A stretch of DNA of 64,000 nucleotides from Picocystis sp. L7 (Eukaryota > Chlorophyta > Picocystophyceae > Picocystales > Picocystaceae): the NCBI GenBank assembly GCA_020975725.1, contig QXJR01000007.1:496001-560000 (forward strand), written 5' to 3'. Positions 59,171 to 64,000 of the stretch are shown one piece after another. Position numbers and translations under genes: made by a program. Within the stretch, counting starts at the first letter, position 1; each line of letters begins with the position of its first letter. The notes beneath the pieces were generated by a model. The model saw only the letters and a program-made list of their open reading frames with translations, did not search any database and was not told the DNA's origin.

Positions 59171-61917
59171 TCGGAGATCCAGTGTACTCCCACCATTGGT
59201 GGATCCCCTCGTCGAACCTTGGATACTACCTCGATTGATTCCCATTGTCCACAAACGAAGTTTCTCGTCACCTTGGCCTCTTAAATGTATCCCCCCCTCC
59301 CCGTTGCTTTCATTTCCATACTTCTCCGAGAAATGCTTTGACATTTACACAAGAAACTACGTGAAATGGATAACTAGGATAGGTCGTGGTATCATGCTCA
59401 TGTACATATTAAAAAAGGCAAGTTAATATTTCCTATACCAATCAACAAAGACTCGAATGCGAACGGATCTCGGACAACGGAACTCAAGTCAAGGTACCGC
59501 CACAACTTACCACACAACCATGCTTTGGGGCACTTTTCGGAACACTCTCACAAAAAGGGTCCGCAAGATTTAAAAGTTGTCGCAAAGCTCCTTCTCTTGA
59601 TGCCCTTCCTACACATTTCGACACAACTCATAATTCCATCTAAAGAGTAGAAGACTGTGGTAAACTGGCATCTCCGGAGAAACAAAGTGATAAGAGTTAC
59701 AAACAAAAGCTATTTAGGACAACACATACAAGAAGCGCGAACGATTTAGGTAATGAAAGTGCGAATTTGATGCGTCACGTTTATTTCCACGCTTTAAAGA
59801 AATGGATTGTCAAAGATGTGCCCATGTTTGTTATAGGTTGGGGCGTTACTCTACATGGCATATCCACTTTTCGCAATGAGAACGAAATTCAATTACGAGA
59901 TCTTGTCGAGAGAATCCGGAAGGACGAAATTGCTAGGAACAGATGAAATCTTCTCCATTCCAAACATAGCTCAGTAAGAGCGTGAACTTGTACCATACAA
60001 GGACACAAGTCAAACAAAAATACACATAGTGTTCGTTACCCATTGTTTAAGGTACTAATCGTGTGCGTTTGGTGTATGTTTAGATGCCATGTTCCGGCAT
60101 GTGGAATCGTCTATCCCTTTCTTCATGCGTGTCAATTCAAAACAACAAGTACAACAAGCATGCAACGATATCACACATTACAATTCGAAATTGGTCATAT
60201 TCTTGTGCACTATTTCGAACATGTTTAAGTGCATTTTCACAACATTCGCACATGTAGAAGTCGAACGTGTTAGAATTCGTTGGAGCGAATAATTGTTTAC
60301 TTACTATCACTACAAAGACTAGTCGATACTTTCATAAACTTTTTAACGGGAAGGCAGGTAATTTTCTTAGCGATTGCCAATTAGAGTTCTTGCTCCAAGT
60401 ACACCAAGAAATAAGACACATTTAGTCTCCTATCATCCAAAGCAAAGGTGGCCGAAGGTGCAAAGGATGCGCAAAACATTTCCGTGGAAAAATGCTTGTG
60501 CGCAGAGAATCCACTGGCACTGCTTGAGATGGTCAAGATGAAAGCTCAAGCCAGCGGTGTGCCTTTGGGTTGCGAGTGTAGCATTGTGTAAACCATCAAA
60601 GTGTACTAGCACTCTCCAAAGTACCGTCAGTCTTGATGGATGCCATCTTAAATTTGGCATCTTGTGTGTGAGAGCCTTGCATATCCAAAGTAAGAGGGAG
60701 GGTGGTAACAAGACCAACAATTTGTGTGTGAGAAAAACATAGGGGATGTCTTTAAATCTGTTTTTCTTTCTACTCCTGCCGTGTCAGTTCACAGTACTGT
60801 TCCTTCGAGAAAATCGCATGGCATCGCTTGGATCTACATCAAGAGAATTTTCGGCATGTGTGTGTTTCTTTCTTCATTGCGATGTAGAATGTGTCCTCCA
60901 TTCTTGCTATGCCAATTTGTCTGTGGTCAATGTGGTAAGATGGAACTTCCATGAAAAGGTTGAAGACAACCTTCAGTTTCCATGCACGCTGGTTTTGCTT
61001 TCGGACGGTCAATGCCTCGTTTCTATGTCACCTGGAGTATGACCAGGTGCTCTTTGTCAAGTCTTTGGCGGCCCTCCATATCGGTCGGCGGTGTCTGCGT
61101 TGGCGAGAGGAGGTGGTCTAGGGCCGAGGTGGGTTTTGGCGGCGGGCTCATGGGGTGTCGGGTTGATTGGCTCCTTCGACCCCCAAGCCTACTCCAATGG
61201 GCTTGGGATGGAGACCCTATGAACCGGTGAGGCGATTGGGAATGCCCGTCGGTCGTGCCTGGTGGAACCCAACGAAGCGCACCTGTGGACGAGGCGATCA
61301 TCGAACCTCCAGTCTCACTTCCATCCCTTCCAGCGACATATCGAGTGTACGCGTTTGTGGTGTTAACGTTGTATTTCTCAACCCTGGCTGGTACGAGCAC
61401 CCGCGGTGGGAACAGATTCCACTGGTACCAGAGAAAAGGACGTGGTCTTTGTCTAGCAAGGGTGACGAAAGTAGGATAAAGGCACTCGTCATTCAACCCG
61501 GCGCCTGAAGAACTGGACCTTCGCTTTTGAAACAACAAAATAAGGAGGACGTGCCCGTCGAAATAGACTGCGGAAGACTCACCGCGCCATTCTCCCCGAA
61601 GTGAGTCGCCACAGGAGACAAGCCCAACCCCTCACAAGTGGTGGTGGCGGCGATACCCAGAAGTGAGAAGGATTGCTACAGGAATCACGTTGAACTTTCC
61701 TCCTGCCAAGGTCTCGTTGAAGTGAGAAAGAAAGAAGATCGAAGTGTGAGAGCGGCAAGGTTCGGCAGCTGAAAGTGCCTTGTGCTGTGTTGGAGATCTG
61801 GTGATTGGGCAATTGCCGAGCCCAGAGGCTCGATATCGAAGTCTAGTTGTGCCCTGCAGACTAATAGTGCATGCAAGTGAATTGCCGCTTCATACTGGGA
61901 ATCAAGAGTGACTGCGA
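59171..61917. other. Gene-free region upstream of the Pol I subunit gene
   Basis: About 2.7 kb. AT-rich to about 61.0 kb, then GC-richer (61050-61900), the likely promoter and leader of the Pol I subunit gene. A 171-codon minus-strand frame (61538-61023) and overlapping plus-strand frames in the GC-rich part have no similarity. Confidence 0.4.
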
Positions 61918-64000
61918 ATGGCCTGGTCAAGAGGCAGGACACCTGCCTGTTGTTCCTACCCCGCATCCGTTTCTTTCTCATTCCTAAGCACGGAGCATGC
62001 AAAGAGTCTATCTGTATGCAATGTTTCCCTGCCCTCGTCTCTTACGCCTGGTGGAGCTCCTATTAGTGGAGGGTTATATGATCCTCACATGGGCCCTTTG
62101 GATCCTGCATCGGGGCCGTGTGCAACATGTGGGCTCCTGCACTCTCGTTGCCCGGGCCACTGTGGGAGAGTTGACCTTCCTTTACCGGTGATGCACCCTC
62201 TTGCTGCCTCAGACGCCTTGAAAATTTTGAGGGGCACTTGTTTCAAATGCTTCTATTTTCGCAAGAAGAATGCATATACTACTGACAAAGTTTGCGAGCT
62301 GAATGAACCTGGCCGCCCAAGCATTGGGGATGCAGCAAACGGTAGCCTTAACACAGAGGATGGGGATGAAGGAGGTGATGAACAAGGACTTCTGGTAGCA
62401 AGTCGCAAAAGGAATACACAAAAGAGAATGCTAGCAATGGAAAGAATCAAGGCCTCACGGATTTCGAAATGTGAGCACTGTGGCGCGCACTCCCCGGGAG
62501 TCAAAAAGGATAGTTCAACACGCTTCGCTCTCGCAGCTCTACCAGCCAAACAGGCCCAAGAAAACTTGGCGAACGGACATGTTCTGCAGATCTTAATAGA
62601 CAGAGAAGATGGCGATGTGCAGGGGGAAGTTGATGCACTTCTCAATGAAGATCTGAGTGCAGAAAACAGAGATTTTCGCAAGTCACGAGTCCTCACAGCA
62701 CTCGAGATTGAAAGAATTTTTGAAAAACTTTGGGCCAACGAAAGGAAAACATGCACATCCATCTGGAAGGAGGTAAATGGAACCTATTCGTCATCGTCTC
62801 CTGGTTTCATTTTTATTCGCACACTGGTCGTCCCACCAAATAAATTCCGGCCACCGTCATTTCTGGATGGTAGGATGTATGAAAATGTACAGAACACACA
62901 CTATGGTAACATCATTGAAGCAGCATTCAAAATTCAACAGTACGGAGGTGGACATGCGGATGAACCACCCAACGTCGAGAAAGTTTTGTCTGCTTGGATA
63001 GAGATGCAGGATGCAGTCAACTCTCTGATCGATTCCGCAAGCTCTGAAAAAAATAATGCTGCCAAGGAAGCATCTCCTGGTATTCGCCAGCAATTGGATC
63101 GGAAGGAAGGATTATTTCGAAAAAACATGATGGGGAAGAGAGTTAACTATGCTGCACGGTCGGTCATTAGCCCGGATCCTATGATTGCAACATCTGAAAT
63201 AGGGGTTCCTCCTTTTTTTGCAATGAGGTTGAGTTATCCTGAGGGGGTCTGCCACTGGAATGTGCAAATGCTACGCAAGCTGGTTGAGAATGGGCCTAAT
63301 GTGCACCCAGGTGCAGTTGCTGTGGAAGATGAGCAGGGCCGGGTCATAAACCTTGCAAGCCTGAGCCAGCAGCAGCGACAAGCGCTTGCAGCAAGACTGA
63401 CGTCTACTTCTATGGTGAATAAGCCAGGTTGGTCCACAATAAATTCACATGAAAATCAAACCATGCCAGCTTCAAAGTTCAAGGTCGTGTATCGGCATAT
63501 GAGGGATGGCGATATTATGCTGGTCAATCGACAACCAACTTTGCATAAGCCCGGTATCATGGCCCACACAGTCAAGGTCATTAACACTGGACAGCGCACT
63601 ATAAGGCTGCACTATGCAAATTGCAGTACGTACAATGCAGATTTTGATGGGGATGAAATCAACTTGCACCTTCCACAAGATGTCATAGGCAGAGCAGAAG
63701 GCTATGGGATTGTGAGTGCTGACGAACAATACGTAAGCCCTACTGCAGGGGCTCCCTTGAGGGGACTTATCCAGGACCACGTTGTAGGTGCTGTTCTACT
63801 TACAAAGCGTGATGCTTTATTTACCAAAGAGCAATATGCTCAGCTACTTTATGTGGCATGTGGGCATGCTCTTGGAGGTGGTGTCGCCAACTTTGCAGCT
63901 TCCAAAAAAAACTTGAAGAGCTCAATCTCTCTGTCGCCGCCGGCTTTGGTAAAGCCAGTGTGTAGATGGACAGGCAAGCAGGTGCTTGAGGCAGTAGTTG
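61918..64000 (+). CDS. RPA1: RNA polymerase I largest subunit (A190/RPA1), N-terminal part
   Basis: The frame starts at ATG 61918, six bases after an in-frame TGA (61909-61911), and stays open to the window edge: 694 complete codons without intron. The opening VSFSFLSTEHAKSLSVCNV and PISGGLYDPHMGP match the A190 N terminus. The clamp-core zinc region reads CATCG then CPGHCGRVDLPLPV (from about residue 68), followed by TCFKCF and CEHCG. KRVNYAARSVISPDP and NRQPTLHKPGIMAH are universal large-subunit blocks. NADFDGDEINLHLP (573 on) carries the three Mg2+-binding aspartates of the active site. The acidic insert after the second zinc motif (TEDGDEGGDEQG) is typical of Pol I rather than Pol II or III. 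The remaining two-thirds lies beyond the window. Confidence 0.95.
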   Translation, partial: MAWSRGRTPACCSYPASVSFSFLSTEHAKSLSVCNVSLPSSLTPGGAPISGGLYDPHMGPLDPASGPCATCGLLHSRCPGHCGRVDLPLPVMHPLAASDALKILRGTCFKCFYFRKKNAYTTDKVCELNEPGRPSIGDAANGSLNTEDGDEGGDEQGLLVASRKRNTQKRMLAMERIKASRISKCEHCGAHSPGVKKDSSTRFALAALPAKQAQENLANGHVLQILIDREDGDVQGEVDALLNEDLSAENRDFRKSRVLTALEIERIFEKLWANERKTCTSIWKEVNGTYSSSSPGFIFIRTLVVPPNKFRPPSFLDGRMYENVQNTHYGNIIEAAFKIQQYGGGHADEPPNVEKVLSAWIEMQDAVNSLIDSASSEKNNAAKEASPGIRQQLDRKEGLFRKNMMGKRVNYAARSVISPDPMIATSEIGVPPFFAMRLSYPEGVCHWNVQMLRKLVENGPNVHPGAVAVEDEQGRVINLASLSQQQRQALAARLTSTSMVNKPGWSTINSHENQTMPASKFKVVYRHMRDGDIMLVNRQPTLHKPGIMAHTVKVINTGQRTIRLHYANCSTYNADFDGDEINLHLPQDVIGRAEGYGIVSADEQYVSPTAGAPLRGLIQDHVVGAVLLTKRDALFTKEQYAQLLYVACGHALGGGVANFAASKKNLKSSISLSPPALVKPVCRWTGKQVLEAVV

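Noticed and set aside
61023-61538. A 171-codon minus-strand frame upstream of RPA1
   Set aside because: Low-complexity Ser/Pro/Arg composition, no similarity, and overlapping frames of equal length on the other strand in a GC-rich promoter-like region.
62253-62762. A 169-codon minus-strand frame with hydrophobic character
   Set aside because: It is the antisense shadow of the RPA1 coding frame.

Overview
This is nuclear DNA of a eukaryotic, probably photosynthetic, unicellular organism. It carries a eukaryotic tRNA-Arg(ACG), cytosolic ribosomal protein uS5/RPS2, Pol I and Pol III machinery, a mitochondrial inner-membrane peptidase subunit, LTR retrotransposons and at least one spliceosomal intron. 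Ccs1 (plastid cytochrome c assembly), a plant-type PP7 phosphatase, a plastid-type ferroportin and a bestrophin-like protein with likely organelle leaders point to an alga of the Archaeplastida. A nuclear rather than plastid Ccs1 leans towards the green lineage, but the window alone cannot settle this. Genes are nearly intronless and lie on both strands without a common direction. Many track frames begin at GTG or TTG, so I moved starts to the first credible ATG.

Layout. 1.8-18.1 kb is a gene island: YdjM/DUF457-like membrane protein (+), RPS2 (-), tRNA-Arg (+), ferroportin-like transporter (+), IMP2-like peptidase (+), PP7 (-, one 120-bp intron), Ccs1 (+), a coiled-coil protein with a myristoylation-type N terminus (+), FolC (-) and an unrecognised multipass membrane protein (-). 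18.1-24.8 kb is AT-rich and without a supportable gene. Riboflavin synthase (+) and a bestrophin-like channel (-) follow at 24.8-28.2 kb.

28-48 kb is retrotransposon territory. The main item is a complete Ty3/gypsy-type element (30807-38294, minus orientation) with 582-bp LTRs that look identical and a 5-bp target duplication. Its pol frame contains a whole cytosine-C5 DNA methyltransferase domain between RNase H and integrase. Gag and pol are joined by a textbook -1 frameshift signal: an A AAA AAC slippery site, a 6-nt spacer and a strong hairpin. A Ty1/copia element (39935-43628) follows. It has intact ends but an in-frame deletion removing the end of integrase and the start of RT. It sits inside an older LTR copy whose uninterrupted counterpart survives in inverted orientation at 44772-45067. 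A further degraded LTR lies at 39164-39453.

48.3-53.1 kb holds a large TFIIIC B-block subunit (-). 54090-59165 is a second copia element, full length, with an intact 1457-residue polyprotein. From 61918 to the end of the window an open frame encodes the N-terminal 694 residues of the RNA polymerase I largest subunit. It runs off the window edge.

The exciting object is the DNA-methyltransferase-bearing retrotransposon. Related captures have been reported in dinoflagellates and charophyte algae, so the novelty depends on the host lineage and on this element's arrangement.
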